64,000 nt of DNA from Pseudoxanthomonas sp. PXM01 (lineage in GTDB: Bacteria; Pseudomonadota; Gammaproteobacteria; Xanthomonadales; Xanthomonadaceae), in assembly GCF_014851815.1 (NCBI RefSeq), contig NZ_JACVAJ010000001.1, positions 558,001 through 622,000 of the forward strand, written 5' to 3'. Below the pieces are notes generated by a model. It was not told the DNA's origin. It saw only the letters and a program-made list of their open reading frames with translations, and ran no database searches. This document shows, in pieces, positions 1-12,978 of the stretch; position 1 is the stretch's first letter; every line of letters starts with the position of its first letter. A program made the translations under genes and the position numbers.

Positions 1-542
1 CGCGCCAGGAAGTGCGCCGCGAACTGGCCGCCGCCCGTCGCGAACTGGAAACGGGCAATCTGCGGTTGAACGACAACCTGCGCTTCGGAAAGTCCGACAA
101 GCGGCGCGCCCGGCAGGAAACGTTGCCGAAAGCGGAGATCACCCCGAAGGGCGATTTCCTGATCGACGGCAAGGCCGTCGCCATCGACGCCCGCCAGCGA
201 CAGGAACTGCTGCGCTACCGCGCCCAAGTGATCGAGATCGCCAAGGCCGGCCTGGACATCGGCGAGCTCAGCGCCCAGGCGGCACTGGAGGCCGTGGACC
301 GCGGCCTCTTCAGCCTGATGGTCGGCGCCATGACGGGCAGCCTGGAACGTCGCGTGGAAAAGACCGTCAAGCAGACCATCGAGCCCGGCGTGCGGCAGAT
401 CTGCCGCAGCCTGCCGGCCCTGCACGACAGCCAGCAACGTCTGTCCACCAGCCTCCCGTCGTTCCGTCCATACGCCACGCTGGAAGCGGACGCCGCCGAG
501 GACTGCGAACGCGAGGTGCGTCAGGAGTTCGCGACGCGCTGA
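1..542 (+). CDS. DUF2884-like protein, 5' end outside the window
   Basis: The reading frame is open to the left edge, so the true start and any signal peptide are missing. A GTG at 12 is available but is probably internal. The visible 179 residues align by eye with the lipoprotein at 1463-2116: both have a strand ending in GDF-IDGK, a helical middle, then ICxxLPALHxxQQxL and a shared PSFxPYA-like end. That pattern resembles the DUF2884 (YggN) periplasmic family, whose role is unknown. It lies 65 bases before the GSG-repeat gene and may share its transcript. Family assignment is by resemblance only. Confidence 0.7.
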   Translation, partial: RQEVRRELAAARRELETGNLRLNDNLRFGKSDKRRARQETLPKAEITPKGDFLIDGKAVAIDARQRQELLRYRAQVIEIAKAGLDIGELSAQAALEAVDRGLFSLMVGAMTGSLERRVEKTVKQTIEPGVRQICRSLPALHDSQQRLSTSLPSFRPYATLEADAAEDCEREVRQEFATR

Positions 543-607
543 CGCACCGCCACGCCCTCCGCCCCCCGGCGGCAGGCGACCCCGTGTGACCTGATCCCGG
601 AGACCCG

Positions 608-1447
608 ATGATGCGCACCGCCCTGATCGCTTCGCCCGTCCTCGCCCTGCTGGCGCTGTCCTCGTCCGCGCTGGCGTCGGACCGCTATTGCAAGCACGAA
701 GAACCGCGCCAGGTCACGCTCGATGTCGGCAACGCCAAGACCGTGGTGTTCGAGGTCGGCCCCCACGACCTGACCGTGGAATCGCGCAGCGGTGCACCTG
801 CCGCGATGAGCGGACGCGCCTGCAGCAGCCACGCCGACCGGCTGGCCAACCTGAAGATCGAACAGCGACGCGCCGGCGACAAGCTGATCGTGCGGATGTA
901 CCACGACGGCAAGTTCAGCGGCGTCTTCTTCGGCAGCAACTACGCCTACATGAACCTGACGACCACCCTGCCCGACCATCTGACCGTGCAGGTGAAGGTC
1001 GGCTCGGGCGAGGCCGAGGTCATCGGCGCGCCGGTGTTCAGTGCCGATGTCGGCTCCGGGCACGCTGTCGGGCGCAGCATCCGCGGGCTGGCTGCGGCAT
1101 CGGTAGGCTCGGGCGATGTCGACATCCACGGTGCCGGCAGCCTGAAAATCGTGTCGATCGGTTCCGGTGACGTGGAAGCCGACAACATCCAGGGCGCCAC
1201 CCACGTCGGCAGCATCGGCTCGGGCGGTTTCGAGCTGTCACGCGGCGGCAGTGTCGAGATCGGCTCGATCGGTTCCGGCGGTGCGGAACTGCGCGACATC
1301 ACCGGCGACGTGGTCGTGGCTTCGGTGGGCTCCGGCGGCGTGGACGTGCGCAACGTCAGCGGCAACCTGACCGTCCGTTCAATCGGTAGCGGCGATGTCG
1401 ACCACGAGGGTGTCAAAGGTACGATCGACATTCCTAAGCGCCACTGA
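608..1447 (+). CDS. Exported GSG-repeat beta-structure protein (DUF4097/DUF2807-like)
   Basis: This 279-residue protein has a signal peptide (hydrophobic residues about 4-18, ending ALA-SD). From about residue 130 to the end it holds eight copies of a (V/I)GSG motif spaced about 17-21 residues apart, each followed by alternating hydrophobic residues. Such repeats fold as a right-handed beta-solenoid in the DUF4097/DUF2807 putative auto-transporter adhesin head families. Residues 24-45 include a Cys that could pair with the CSS at about 72. The start is ATG 608 or the adjacent ATG 611. It sits between two DUF2884-like paralogues, so the three may form one envelope operon. Ligand and function are unknown. 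Confidence 0.8.
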   Translation: MMRTALIASPVLALLALSSSALASDRYCKHEEPRQVTLDVGNAKTVVFEVGPHDLTVESRSGAPAAMSGRACSSHADRLANLKIEQRRAGDKLIVRMYHDGKFSGVFFGSNYAYMNLTTTLPDHLTVQVKVGSGEAEVIGAPVFSADVGSGHAVGRSIRGLAAASVGSGDVDIHGAGSLKIVSIGSGDVEADNIQGATHVGSIGSGGFELSRGGSVEIGSIGSGGAELRDITGDVVVASVGSGGVDVRNVSGNLTVRSIGSGDVDHEGVKGTIDIPKRH

Positions 1448-1462
1448 CTTCAAGGAAAGACC

Positions 1463-2116
1463 ATGGTCCGTACGTTCGCGATCGCCCTGTCCGCCGCCCT
1501 GCTGCTCGCCGCCTGCTCGAAAGGCGGCGGTACAGACGATGGCGGTGAGACATCCAGCGCCCTTTGGGGGCAGAACCTCAAGCTCAACGCGAGCGGCCAC
1601 CCCCGCGCCGAGGTGTCGGCGAAAGGCGACTTCATCGTCGATGGCAAGCCGGTGCCGGTGAACGACCAGCAGCGCGCCCTGCTCGTGGCGTATCACCGTG
1701 AACTTGGCGGCATCGCCGATGCGGGCATCGCCACCGGCAAGGAAGGCGCGAAGCTCGCCGGCAAGGCGGTGGGTGCGGCGGTGAAAGGCATCTTCAGCGG
1801 CGATCCCGACCGGATCGACCGGGAGATGGAGGCGGAAGCCAAGAAGGTGGAAGCCGAAGCGATGAAGATCTGCGACCGCCTGCCCGCCCTCCACAAGGCA
1901 CAGCAGGACCTGGTCGCTGCCCTGCCCGCATTCCAGCCGTATGCGGGCATGGAGCCGGCCGACATCGAGGAGTGCCGCAGTTCGCACGACGAGAGTTATG
2001 AAGCCGGCAAGAACGTGGGGCACGTCGTCGGCCAGGCCGTGAAGGCCACGCAGGGCAACGCCGCGCAGGAAGCCGATGCCGCAGCTGCGGAACCGGCCCC
2101 TGCCTCCACGCCTTGA
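1463..2116 (+). CDS. DUF2884-type lipoprotein
   Basis: This 217-residue protein begins with a lipoprotein signal whose lipobox is LLAAC, so the mature protein should be anchored through the Cys at about residue 18. The mature part has a GDFIVDGKPV strand, a Gly/Ala-rich amphipathic helix around residues 90-120 and a Lys/Glu-rich helix followed by ICDRLPALH. It is paralogous to the gene at the left edge. An AAGGA ribosome binding site lies 5-9 bases upstream of ATG 1463, and the gap from the previous gene is 15 bases, so co-transcription is likely. The C-terminal tail is low-complexity Ala/Glu/Pro. The family (YggN/DUF2884) has no firmly assigned activity. Confidence 0.8.
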   Translation: MVRTFAIALSAALLLAACSKGGGTDDGGETSSALWGQNLKLNASGHPRAEVSAKGDFIVDGKPVPVNDQQRALLVAYHRELGGIADAGIATGKEGAKLAGKAVGAAVKGIFSGDPDRIDREMEAEAKKVEAEAMKICDRLPALHKAQQDLVAALPAFQPYAGMEPADIEECRSSHDESYEAGKNVGHVVGQAVKATQGNAAQEADAAAAEPAPASTP

Positions 2117-2120
2117 GTGT

Positions 2121-2142
2121 CTGCCGGCACCTGTTCCGGCAG
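2121..2142. terminator. Hairpin between convergent lipoprotein gene and fumC
   Basis: A 7-bp perfect stem (CTGCCGG/CCGGCAG) with an 8-base loop lies between the stop at 2116 and the stop of convergent fumC at 2157. There is no T-run on either side, so intrinsic termination is only suggested. Confidence 0.4.
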
Positions 2143-2156
2143 GCGCCCTCCTCGGT

Positions 2157-5100
<2,944 letters not shown>

Positions 5101-5124
5101 CCTCCGGGATACGAGGGAACGGCG

Positions 5125-5523
5125 ATGCACCTGCTGATCAACATCGACGTTCCCGACCTGCCCGCCGCGGAAGCGCTGTACACGCAAGCCTTCGACCTGA
5201 TCGCCGCGCGCCGCTTCGGCGACGGGGGCGTGGAGCTGCTCGGCGCACAGGCGCCGATCTACCTGCTGCAGAACCCCTCGGGTTCGATGGCCGCCGCCGA
5301 TAGGCCCCGCGACTACACCCGCCACTGGACGCCCGTGCACCTGGACGTGGTGGTGGACTCCCTTGAACCTGCCCTCGACCGCGCCCTGCAGGCCGGCCTG
5401 GTGCAGGAAACCGACATCCGTGAAGCGAACTGGGGCCGCATCGTGCGGCTGGCCGATCCCTGGGGCCATGGCTGGTGCCTGCTGCAGTTCGTCAACCGCG
5501 GCTACGACGAGATCGCCACATGA
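5125..5523 (+). CDS. VOC (glyoxalase/bleomycin-resistance fold) protein
   Basis: A 132-residue protein of the vicinal oxygen chelate fold. It shows the paired beta-alpha-beta-beta-beta layout: [17 protein letters not shown] at the start and [18 protein letters not shown] in the second half, ending [12 protein letters not shown]. Members bind a metal and can be glyoxalases, dioxygenases or antibiotic-binding proteins. The sequence does not settle which. GGA lies 7 bases before ATG 5125. The stop overlaps the start of the metallo-beta-lactamase gene (ATGA), so the two are probably translated together. Confidence 0.88.
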   Translation: MHLLINIDVPDLPAAEALYTQAFDLIAARRFGDGGVELLGAQAPIYLLQNPSGSMAAADRPRDYTRHWTPVHLDVVVDSLEPALDRALQAGLVQETDIREANWGRIVRLADPWGHGWCLLQFVNRGYDEIAT

Positions 5524-6425
5524 TGCTGCGCTCCACCCTGTTCGGCGGCCTGCTCGCCCTCGCGCTGCCTGCCACGGCATTCACCTCCGAGGTTCCTGCT
5601 GCCACGGCCTGCAAAGACGACGCCGGCTGGAATGATCCTGCCACGCCGCTGCACGTGTACGGCAACACCTGGTATGTCGGCACCTGCGGCATCAGCGCCT
5701 TGCTGGTGACCTCGGATGAAGGCCACATCCTGGTCGATGCCGCCACGCCGCAGGCCGGCCCGCAGATTCTGGCCAACATCCGTGCGCTGGGCTTCAAGCC
5801 CGAGGACGTGCGCGCCATCGTGTTCTCGCACGAGCACTTCGACCACGCTGGCAGTCTGGCGGAGTTGCAGCGCGCCACCGGTGCACCCGTGTACGCACGC
5901 GCGCCGGCCGTGGGCACGCTGAAGCGCGGTATGCCGGACCGGACGGACCCGCAGCTGGAGGTGGCCGAACCCATGGCTCCGGTGGCGGATGTCGTCACGC
6001 TCGCCGACGACGGCGTGGTGCGCGTCGGACCGCTGGTCCTGCAAGCGGTCGCATCGCCCGGCCATACGCCCGGCGGTACCAGCTGGACCTGGCGCGCCTG
6101 CGACGGCAACGACTGTCGCCAGATGGTCTACGCCGACAGCCTGACCGCCATCTCCGACGACGTGTACCGCTACACGGACGAAGCGGCGCATCCCGGCTAT
6201 GTGGCCGCGTTCCGCGCGACGCTGGCACGAGTGGCCGCGCTCGACTGCGATGTCCTGATCACGCCGCATCCGTCCGCCAGCCGCCTGTGGACGCGGATCG
6301 GCCCCGCGGCCAATGCGCCGTTGGCGGATCGTGACGCCTGCCGTGCCTACGCGCAGAAAGCCTCCGAGCGGCTGGACAAGCGGCTGGCCGACGAAGCCGA
6401 GAAGGCCGCATCCGCACGCCCTTGA
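5520..6425 (+). CDS. Subclass B3 metallo-beta-lactamase
   Basis: This is a periplasmic zinc hydrolase with a signal peptide of about 20 residues and the B3 ligand set. The HxHxDH motif is H104-E-H106-F-D108-H109, the third-strand His is H182 in GHTPG, and the last is H250 in HPSAS. The GTSWTW and YADSLTA segments also match B3 enzymes such as L1. Known B3 enzymes hydrolyse penicillins, cephalosporins and carbapenems, although some relatives are lactonases. Length (301) fits. It starts in an ATGA overlap with the VOC gene. Two adjacent ATG codons (5520, 5523) are possible starts. No LysR or AmpR-type regulator is nearby. Confidence 0.9.
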   Translation: MMLRSTLFGGLLALALPATAFTSEVPAATACKDDAGWNDPATPLHVYGNTWYVGTCGISALLVTSDEGHILVDAATPQAGPQILANIRALGFKPEDVRAIVFSHEHFDHAGSLAELQRATGAPVYARAPAVGTLKRGMPDRTDPQLEVAEPMAPVADVVTLADDGVVRVGPLVLQAVASPGHTPGGTSWTWRACDGNDCRQMVYADSLTAISDDVYRYTDEAAHPGYVAAFRATLARVAALDCDVLITPHPSASRLWTRIGPAANAPLADRDACRAYAQKASERLDKRLADEAEKAASARP

Positions 6426-6510
6426 TCGGCATCAATGTCCCCGGCGTCGCCATCGGCGACGCTACCTTCTCCTTTCCCTGCACGGCGCATCGCCGCGCGA
6501 TACCGACCCG

Positions 6511-7761
6511 ATGACCAAGAAGACCTCTCCCCGCGCCGCATCGCTTCCGTTCGAGATCGACGCCACCCGTCAGTACCCGCTCGGCATGCCGGCCGACCGC
6601 TTCCTGCGCGATTACTGGCACAAGCGTCCGCTGCTGATCCGCAACGCCTTCCCCGATTTCGAGACGCCGGTACAGCCGGAAGACCTCGCCGGCCTGGCCT
6701 GCGAAGAGGGTGTGCTGGCGCGCATGATCAGCCTGGACAAGGCGACGGGCGTCTGGGACGTGCGCACCGGCCCCTTCCAGGAAGAAGACTTCCCCGGCCT
6801 GCCCGACCACGACTGGACCCTGCTGGTACAGGATGTGGACAAGTGGGACGCCGATGTCCGCCAGCTGCTCGAACAGTTCCGCTTCCTGCCGCGCTGGCGC
6901 GTGGACGACATCATGATCAGCTTCGCCGCCACCGGCGGTTCGGTCGGCGCGCATGTGGACCACTACGACGTGTTCCTGCTGCAGGCGCAGGGCGAGCGGC
7001 GCTGGATGATCGATGCCAGCGTGGCGATGGGGAAGCCGGCGCCCGACCTCGCCTTCCAGGATGACGTGGCGATCAAGCTGCTGCGCCAGTTCGATCCCAC
7101 GCACGAATGGGTGCTGTCGCCGGGCGACATGCTGTACCTGCCGCCGCTGGTCCCGCACCACGGCGTGGCGGAGAACGCCTGCCTGACGTTCTCGGTGGGC
7201 ATGCGCGCGCCGTCGTCGGCCGAGCTGATCGGCGACTACCTGGACACGCTGATTGCCGATGCGGACGACGCCGTCCGTTACCACGACGAAGACCTGACGG
7301 CACCGCAGGACCCCAACGAGATCGACGCCCGCGCGATGGAGCGCGTGGTCGATGCCTTGAATGCGCTGCGCATGAACGATCCCGACCTGGTCGGCGACTG
7401 GTTCGGCCGCTTCATCACGACCTACCGTGCCTCCGGCGATGTCATGCCGGCGCCGGATGCACCGTCACGCATCGAGATGGAGTGGGACCTGCAGCAGGGC
7501 GCCCAGCTGCTGCGCCACCCGTTCTCGCGTTTCGCCTGGCGCCGCCGCCGCAAGGGCGCGACCCTGTTCTGCAACGGCGTCGACTATGTCTTGCCGGTCA
7601 AGGAAGCCCAGCAGTTGGCGGCACTGGAAGGCCTGGACGGCAACACCTATGCGGCGCTCAGCGAGGCCGGCCGCGATGCGGTGATGGCGCTGGCAGCGCA
7701 GGGCCACTATCAGCTGGCCGTGCCCGACGACGATCCGGACAACGGGGACGAGGACGCATGA
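6511..7761 (+). CDS. roxA: Ribosomal protein uL16 3-hydroxylase (RoxA/YcfD, JmjC-like cupin)
   Basis: RoxA (YcfD) is a 2-oxoglutarate/Fe(II) oxygenase that hydroxylates an arginine of ribosomal protein uL16. The iron motif HxD is seen as GAHVDHYD (H148, D150), with the third ligand in the PHHG segment near residue 216. DRFLRDYWHKRPLLIR near the start is typical of the family. The winged-helix C-terminal half follows, including a HPFSRFAW segment. It is 416 residues, slightly longer than the Escherichia coli protein. ATG 6511 is chosen because homology starts a few residues later. It overlaps the next gene by ATGA. Confidence 0.92.
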   Translation: MTKKTSPRAASLPFEIDATRQYPLGMPADRFLRDYWHKRPLLIRNAFPDFETPVQPEDLAGLACEEGVLARMISLDKATGVWDVRTGPFQEEDFPGLPDHDWTLLVQDVDKWDADVRQLLEQFRFLPRWRVDDIMISFAATGGSVGAHVDHYDVFLLQAQGERRWMIDASVAMGKPAPDLAFQDDVAIKLLRQFDPTHEWVLSPGDMLYLPPLVPHHGVAENACLTFSVGMRAPSSAELIGDYLDTLIADADDAVRYHDEDLTAPQDPNEIDARAMERVVDALNALRMNDPDLVGDWFGRFITTYRASGDVMPAPDAPSRIEMEWDLQQGAQLLRHPFSRFAWRRRRKGATLFCNGVDYVLPVKEAQQLAALEGLDGNTYAALSEAGRDAVMALAAQGHYQLAVPDDDPDNGDEDA

Positions 7762-8669
7762 GCGCCACGCGCGACTACCACGTCGACACCGTCGACTACG
7801 CCGCGGACCCAGGCGTGGTCCACCAGGTGCGGGACGTGGTGTTCGTGCAGGAACAACAGGTGCCGCGCGACCTGGAACGGGACGCGCTTGATCCGCTCAG
7901 CCATCACGTGGCGGCCCGTGATGCCTCGGGTACCCCGATCGGGACGGCGCGACTGACGCCCGAGCACCGGATCGGCCGCATGGCCGTGCTGTCGGCCTGG
8001 CGCGGTCGCGGCGTGGGCGACGCCCTGCTGGTCGCCCTGCTGGATGAAGCCCGTCGACGCCAATGGCCCGACGTATCGCTGCATGCCCAGGTCGCGGCCG
8101 AGGCGTTCTATACCCGGCATGGCTTCCTGCCGGAGGGAGAGCGCTTCATCGAGGCCGGCATCCAACACCAGGCCATGCGGCGCGTGCTGGCCGGACCGGC
8201 AGCGATCGCCCGTCGCCACGAGGCCGTGGCCATCACCACGGCGGTCATCGCCCAGGCCCGACGGGCGCTGGTGGTGTACAGCCGTGCGCTGGATCCCGGC
8301 CTGTGGGATGCGCCCGCCGTCGTCGAGGCCTTGCGCCGCTTCGCCACCCGCCAGACCGGCGCCCAGGTGCAGTTGTTGCTGCAGGATGCCGCCACCCCGC
8401 AGCGGGCATTGGCGCCCCTGATCGGCCTGGGCCAGCGACTGCCCAGTGTGTTCGTATTCCGCGAGGTGCAGGACCCGGTTGACCTGCCCTACACCGCCGC
8501 CTTCGTCGCCAACGACGATCACGGTTACTACTTCAGGCCGCTCGGCCATCGCTTCGATGGCGAAGCGGGACTCGCGCACGCAGGCCGCGCGCGCCAGCTG
8601 CGCGAGGAGTTCTCGCAGATGTGGGAACGCGCGCGCCCGGTCAGCGAATACCGCGCGCTGGGCATCTGA
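7758..8669 (+). CDS. GNAT acetyltransferase fused to a C-terminal DUF7931-like domain
   Basis: Residues 1-140 form a GNAT domain with the acetyl-CoA loop RGRGVGDALL and a YTRHGFLPEGERF segment near its end, like ElaA/PhnO-type acetyltransferases. Residues 150-303 are a second domain, with LVVYSRALDPGLWD and a long C-terminal helix. It resembles the domain often annotated DUF7931 in Xanthomonadaceae and faintly recalls phospholipase D-like folds, but I see no HKD motif. The gene overlaps roxA by four bases, so coupling is likely. The substrate is unknown. Confidence 0.85.
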   Translation: MSATRDYHVDTVDYAADPGVVHQVRDVVFVQEQQVPRDLERDALDPLSHHVAARDASGTPIGTARLTPEHRIGRMAVLSAWRGRGVGDALLVALLDEARRRQWPDVSLHAQVAAEAFYTRHGFLPEGERFIEAGIQHQAMRRVLAGPAAIARRHEAVAITTAVIAQARRALVVYSRALDPGLWDAPAVVEALRRFATRQTGAQVQLLLQDAATPQRALAPLIGLGQRLPSVFVFREVQDPVDLPYTAAFVANDDHGYYFRPLGHRFDGEAGLAHAGRARQLREEFSQMWERARPVSEYRALGI

Positions 8670-8762
8670 CAGCCCTGTTCCCTCGCGGCAGGCATCGCCC
8701 TCACGGGGCCGCAACCTGCGTCTTTAGTCCAATCCGGTTACGCCCCCTTCCCGGCATGGGGG

Positions 8763-8768
8763 TATAAT
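8763..8768 (+). promoter_or_regulatory. Perfect -10 box of the sucA-sucB operon
   Basis: TATAAT, an exact sigma-70 -10 hexamer, lies 39 bases upstream of ATG 8808 in an otherwise GC-rich region. No good -35 hexamer is visible at the usual spacing, so activation by a regulator is possible. Confidence 0.65.
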
Positions 8769-8807
8769 TTCCCGGTTTTCGCTCATGACCGTGAGACTTC
8801 GCGCGAC

Positions 8808-11681
8808 ATGGACGGCAAGCGCCCCTCGACTACCCCACAGCACGCCATCACCATCGTGGACAATCTCCTGAAGCAGTTCGCGCAATCCTCGCAGCTCAAC
8901 GGGGGCAACGCCTCCTACGTCGAAGACCTGTACGAGCAGTACCTCGTCGCCCCGGACAGCGTGGGCCCCAAGTGGAAGGCCTATTTCGACGGATTCAAGG
9001 GCCGCGAGGCCGGTGATGTCCCGCATTCGGTGGTCATCCAACAGGTGGCCGATGCGGCCCGCCAGGCCAGCAAGGGCGTGGTCGCGGCCGGCGGTGGCGA
9101 TGAGCGCGAGCGCAATGTGGGCCGCCTGATCACGGCCTACCGTTCGCGGGGTCACCTCGGTGCCCAGATCGACCCGCTGGGCCTGACCCCGCCGGTCAAC
9201 CCGCCGGACCTGGAGCTGTCCTTCCACGACCTGTCCGATCGCGACCTGGACAGCGAGTTCAGCACCGGCAACGTCGGCGGCAACTCGCGCATGAAACTGC
9301 GCGACCTGCTGGCGCGCCTGAAGGCGACCTACACCGGTCCCATCGGCGTCGAGTTCATGCACATCTCCGAGGTCGAGCAGCGCCAGTGGCTGTACCAGCG
9401 CCTGGAGACCGCCGGCGGCCAGTTCGGCCTGTCCGACGATGCCAAGCGCCGCACGCTGGAGCGCCTGACCGCGGCCGAGGGCCTGGAGCGCTACCTGCAT
9501 ACCAAGTACGTCGGCCAGAAGCGCTTCTCGCTGGAAGGCGGCGACGCGCTGATCCCGCTGATGGACACCATGATCCGCAACGCCGGCGAAGGCGGGGTCA
9601 AGGACATCGTGGTCGGCATGGCCCACCGCGGCCGCCTCAACGTGCTGGTCAACACGCTGGGCAAGAGCCCGCGCAAGCTGTTCGACGAGTTCGAGGGCAA
9701 GTTCGAGCACGACAACGACCTCGCCCACGCGGGCGACGTGAAGTACCACATGGGTTTCTCGGCCGACATCGCCACCCCCGGCGGCCCGGTCCACCTGGCG
9801 CTGGCGTTCAACCCGTCGCACCTGGAAATCGTCGACCCGGTCGTGGCCGGCAGCGTCCGTTCGCGCCAGGAACGCCGCAACGACGCCGCGCGCCAGAGCG
9901 TGCTGCCGATCATCATGCACGGCGACGCCGCGTTCGCCGGCCAGGGCGTGGTGATGGAACTGTTCCAGATGTCGCAGGCACGCGGTTTCGCCGTCGGCGG
10001 CACCCTGCACATCGTCATCAACAACCAGATCGGCTTCACCACCAGCAACAAGGAAGACTCGCGCTCCACGCTGTACTGCACGGACGTCGCCAAGATGGTC
10101 GGCGCCCCGGTCTTCCACGTGAACGGCGACGACCCGGAAGCGGTGGTCTTCGTGGCCCAGCTGGCCTACGACTTCCGCCAGCAGTTCAAGAAGGACGTGG
10201 TGATCGACCTGGTCTGCTACCGCCGCCACGGCCACAACGAGGCCGACGAACCCGCGGCCACGCAGCCGGTGATGTACCAGACCATCCGCAAGCACGCGAC
10301 CACGCGCGAGATGTACGCCGCCAAGCTGGAAGGCGCCGGCGTCATCCCGGCCGAGGGCGGCAAGGCGCTGGCCGACGCGTACCGCAACAAGCTGGATTCG
10401 GGCGAGTACACCACCGAGCTGGCCAAGCAGAAGGGCGACGAGCTGGCGATCGACTGGTCGAAGTACCTGTCCGGCAAGCTCAGCGATCCGGTCGATACCA
10501 AGGTCAAGCGCAAGGCGCTGGATTCGCTGGCCAAGATCATCACCACGATCCCCGCCGGCGTGGCGCTGCACCCGCGCGTGGCGAAGATCTACGAGGACCG
10601 CGTGAAGATGGCCGCCGGCGAACAGTTGGCGGACTGGGGCTTCGCCGAGAACCTCGCCTACGCCACGCTGCTGTCGGAAGGCAACGGCCTGCGCCTGGTG
10701 GGCCAGGACGCCGGCCGCGGCACGTTCTTCCACCGCCACGCGATCCTGCACGACCAGAAGACCGACAGTTACTACCTGCCGCTGCGCCAGCTGGTGGAGC
10801 AGCCGGAGCAGGCCACCATCATCGACTCGCTGCTCAGCGAAGAAGCGGTGATGGCGTTCGAGTACGGCTTCTCGACCACCGATCCCAACACGCTGTGCAT
10901 CTGGGAAGCGCAGTTCGGCGACTTCGCCAACGGCGCGCAGGTGGTGATCGACCAGTTCATCGCCGCCGGTGAAGCCAAGTGGGGCCGCATCAGCGGCCTG
11001 ACCCTGCTGCTGCCGCACGGTTACGAAGGCCAGGGTCCGGAGCACAGCTCCGCGCGCCTGGAGCGCTTCCTGCAGCTGTGCGCGCTGGAGAACATGCTGG
11101 TCTGCGTGCCCACCACGCCCGCCCAGGCCTACCACATGCTGCGCCGGCAGATGCGCATGACCACGCGCAAGCCGCTGGTGGTGATGACGCCGAAATCGCT
11201 GCTGCGCCACAAGCTGGCCGTGTCCACGCTGGACGAGCTGGCCAACGGCGAGTTCCAGCACCTGATCCCGGACGCGACCGCCGACGCCAAGAAGGTCAAG
11301 CGCGTCGTGGCCTGTTCCGGCAAGGTCTATTACGACCTGCTGGAAGATGCGCAGAAGCGCGGCCAGGACGACGTGGCGATCCTGCGCGTCGAACAGCTGT
11401 ATCCGTTCCCGCGCGAGCAGCTGGCCGCCGAACTCAAGCGCTACGGCAAGGCCACCGAGGTGGTCTGGTGCCAGGAAGAGCCGCAGAACCAGGGTGCGTG
11501 GTACCAGATCAAGCACCACCTGCAGGCCTGCCTGACCGACAAGCAGACGCTGGACTACGCGGGCCGCCCGCGTTCGCCCTCGCCCGCCGCCGGCCATTTC
11601 GCCGAGCACGTCGAGGAGCAGCTGAAGCTGGTCGCCGACGCACTGGTCAACACGCTCGGCACCAGCAACGTCGCCGAATAA
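8808..11681 (+). CDS. sucA: 2-oxoglutarate dehydrogenase E1 component
   Basis: E1 decarboxylates 2-oxoglutarate with thiamine diphosphate and passes the succinyl group to SucB. The protein is 957 residues from ATG 8808. A GTG at 8856 would give 941 residues starting [11 protein letters not shown], which is where related SucA proteins usually begin, so the first 16 residues may not be real. Visible regions include the E1 N-terminal helix ([10 protein letters not shown]), [13 protein letters not shown] near residue 268, NNQIGF for thiamine diphosphate binding, and the C-terminal pyrimidine domain. sucB follows after 43 bases. Confidence 0.96.
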   Translation: MDGKRPSTTPQHAITIVDNLLKQFAQSSQLNGGNASYVEDLYEQYLVAPDSVGPKWKAYFDGFKGREAGDVPHSVVIQQVADAARQASKGVVAAGGGDERERNVGRLITAYRSRGHLGAQIDPLGLTPPVNPPDLELSFHDLSDRDLDSEFSTGNVGGNSRMKLRDLLARLKATYTGPIGVEFMHISEVEQRQWLYQRLETAGGQFGLSDDAKRRTLERLTAAEGLERYLHTKYVGQKRFSLEGGDALIPLMDTMIRNAGEGGVKDIVVGMAHRGRLNVLVNTLGKSPRKLFDEFEGKFEHDNDLAHAGDVKYHMGFSADIATPGGPVHLALAFNPSHLEIVDPVVAGSVRSRQERRNDAARQSVLPIIMHGDAAFAGQGVVMELFQMSQARGFAVGGTLHIVINNQIGFTTSNKEDSRSTLYCTDVAKMVGAPVFHVNGDDPEAVVFVAQLAYDFRQQFKKDVVIDLVCYRRHGHNEADEPAATQPVMYQTIRKHATTREMYAAKLEGAGVIPAEGGKALADAYRNKLDSGEYTTELAKQKGDELAIDWSKYLSGKLSDPVDTKVKRKALDSLAKIITTIPAGVALHPRVAKIYEDRVKMAAGEQLADWGFAENLAYATLLSEGNGLRLVGQDAGRGTFFHRHAILHDQKTDSYYLPLRQLVEQPEQATIIDSLLSEEAVMAFEYGFSTTDPNTLCIWEAQFGDFANGAQVVIDQFIAAGEAKWGRISGLTLLLPHGYEGQGPEHSSARLERFLQLCALENMLVCVPTTPAQAYHMLRRQMRMTTRKPLVVMTPKSLLRHKLAVSTLDELANGEFQHLIPDATADAKKVKRVVACSGKVYYDLLEDAQKRGQDDVAILRVEQLYPFPREQLAAELKRYGKATEVVWCQEEPQNQGAWYQIKHHLQACLTDKQTLDYAGRPRSPSPAAGHFAEHVEEQLKLVADALVNTLGTSNVAE

Positions 11682-11724
11682 GCCCTCACCCCCATTAGAA
11701 CAAACCACCAGGACGTCCCATCCC

Positions 11725-12948
11725 ATGGCCACTGAAGTCAAAGTTCCGGTTCTCCCCGAGTCCGTCTCCGACGCCACCATCGCCGCCTGGCACAAGAAGG
11801 TCGGCGACGCGGTCAAGCGCGACGAGAACCTGATGGACCTGGAAACCGACAAGGTCGTGCTGGAAGTGCCCTCGCCCGTCGACGGCGTGCTGAAGGAGAT
11901 CAAGTTCAAGGAAGGCGACACGGTGACCAGCCAGCAGCTGCTGGCGATCATCGAGGAAGGCGCCGCGGCCGCTGCGCCGGCCCCCGCCACCGAAGAGAAG
12001 AAGCCCGCCGCCGGCGCGCAGGAAGTCCAGCCGAAGGCCGAGGCCGCCAAGGCCGACGCCGCTGCCCCCTCCAGCACCAAGCCGGCCCCGGCCGGCGCCG
12101 ATGCACTGCCCCCGGGCGCGCGCTTCACCGCCATCACCCAGGGCATCGACCCGGCGAACGTGGAAGGTACCGGTCGCCACGGCGCCGTGACCAAGGAAGA
12201 CCTGGTCAACTACGCCAGCGGCAAGACCGGCGGCGTGTCCGGTGGCGCGCGTCCGGAAGAGCGCGTGCCGATGACCCGCATCCGCACGCGCATCGCCGAG
12301 CGCCTGATGCAGTCCAAGAACTCCATCGCCATGCTGACCTCGTTCAACGAGGTCAACCTGGCCAAGGTCATGGAGATGCGCAAGGAACTGCAGGACGACT
12401 TCGTCAAGGCCAACGGCATCAAGCTCGGCTTCATGAGCTTCTTCGCCAAGGCCGCGGCCAACGCGCTGCAGCGCCATCCGATCGTCAACGCCTCGGTCGA
12501 CGGCAACGACATCATCTACCACGGCTATTCCGACATCTCGATCGCCGTGTCCACCGAGAAGGGGCTGGTCACGCCGGTGCTGCGCAATGTCGAGCGCATG
12601 GGCTTCGGCGACATCGAGAAGGGCATCGCCGACTACGCCAAGAAGGCGCGCGACGGCAAGCTGGCGCTGGAAGACCTGCAGGGCGGCACCTTCACCATCA
12701 CCAACGGCGGCACCTTCGGCTCGCTGATGTCCACGCCGATCGTCAACCCGCCGCAGAGCGCCATCTTGGGCATGCATGCCATCAAGGACCGCGCCATCGT
12801 CGAGAACGGCCAGGTCGTCGCCGCGCCGATGATGTACATCGCGCTGTCCTACGACCACCGCATCATCGACGGCAAGGACGCGGTGCTGTTCCTGGTCGAC
12901 ATCAAGAACCAGCTGGAAAACCCGCACCGCATGCTCCTGGGCATGTAA
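11725..12948 (+). CDS. sucB: Dihydrolipoyllysine-residue succinyltransferase (E2)
   Basis: E2 transfers the succinyl group from E1 to CoA and forms the core of the 2-oxoglutarate dehydrogenase complex. Domains in order are one lipoyl domain (residues 1-76, lipoylated Lys in ETDKVVLEV), an Ala/Pro/Lys linker, a peripheral subunit-binding domain (about 120-160) and the catalytic domain. The catalytic His and Asp lie in [12 protein letters not shown] near the C-terminus. The 407-residue length is normal. It lies between sucA and lpdA. Confidence 0.97.
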   Translation: MATEVKVPVLPESVSDATIAAWHKKVGDAVKRDENLMDLETDKVVLEVPSPVDGVLKEIKFKEGDTVTSQQLLAIIEEGAAAAAPAPATEEKKPAAGAQEVQPKAEAAKADAAAPSSTKPAPAGADALPPGARFTAITQGIDPANVEGTGRHGAVTKEDLVNYASGKTGGVSGGARPEERVPMTRIRTRIAERLMQSKNSIAMLTSFNEVNLAKVMEMRKELQDDFVKANGIKLGFMSFFAKAAANALQRHPIVNASVDGNDIIYHGYSDISIAVSTEKGLVTPVLRNVERMGFGDIEKGIADYAKKARDGKLALEDLQGGTFTITNGGTFGSLMSTPIVNPPQSAILGMHAIKDRAIVENGQVVAAPMMYIALSYDHRIIDGKDAVLFLVDIKNQLENPHRMLLGM

Positions 12949-12978
12949 TCCGCGCGGCTCCCCACGGGGGGCTGGAAA

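Noticed and set aside
5520..6425. Metallo-beta-lactamase as a glyoxalase II or lactonase
   Set aside because: The last His in HPSAS, GTSWTW and ADSLTA fit B3 beta-lactamases better than glyoxalase II. The lactonase option remains possible, but is not the first choice.
8724..12209. 1161-codon minus-strand frame over sucA and sucB
   Set aside because: It is a mirror of codon bias in high-GC DNA. The sequence is Val/Leu/Gly/His-rich with no recognisable domain, and sucA and sucB are certain.
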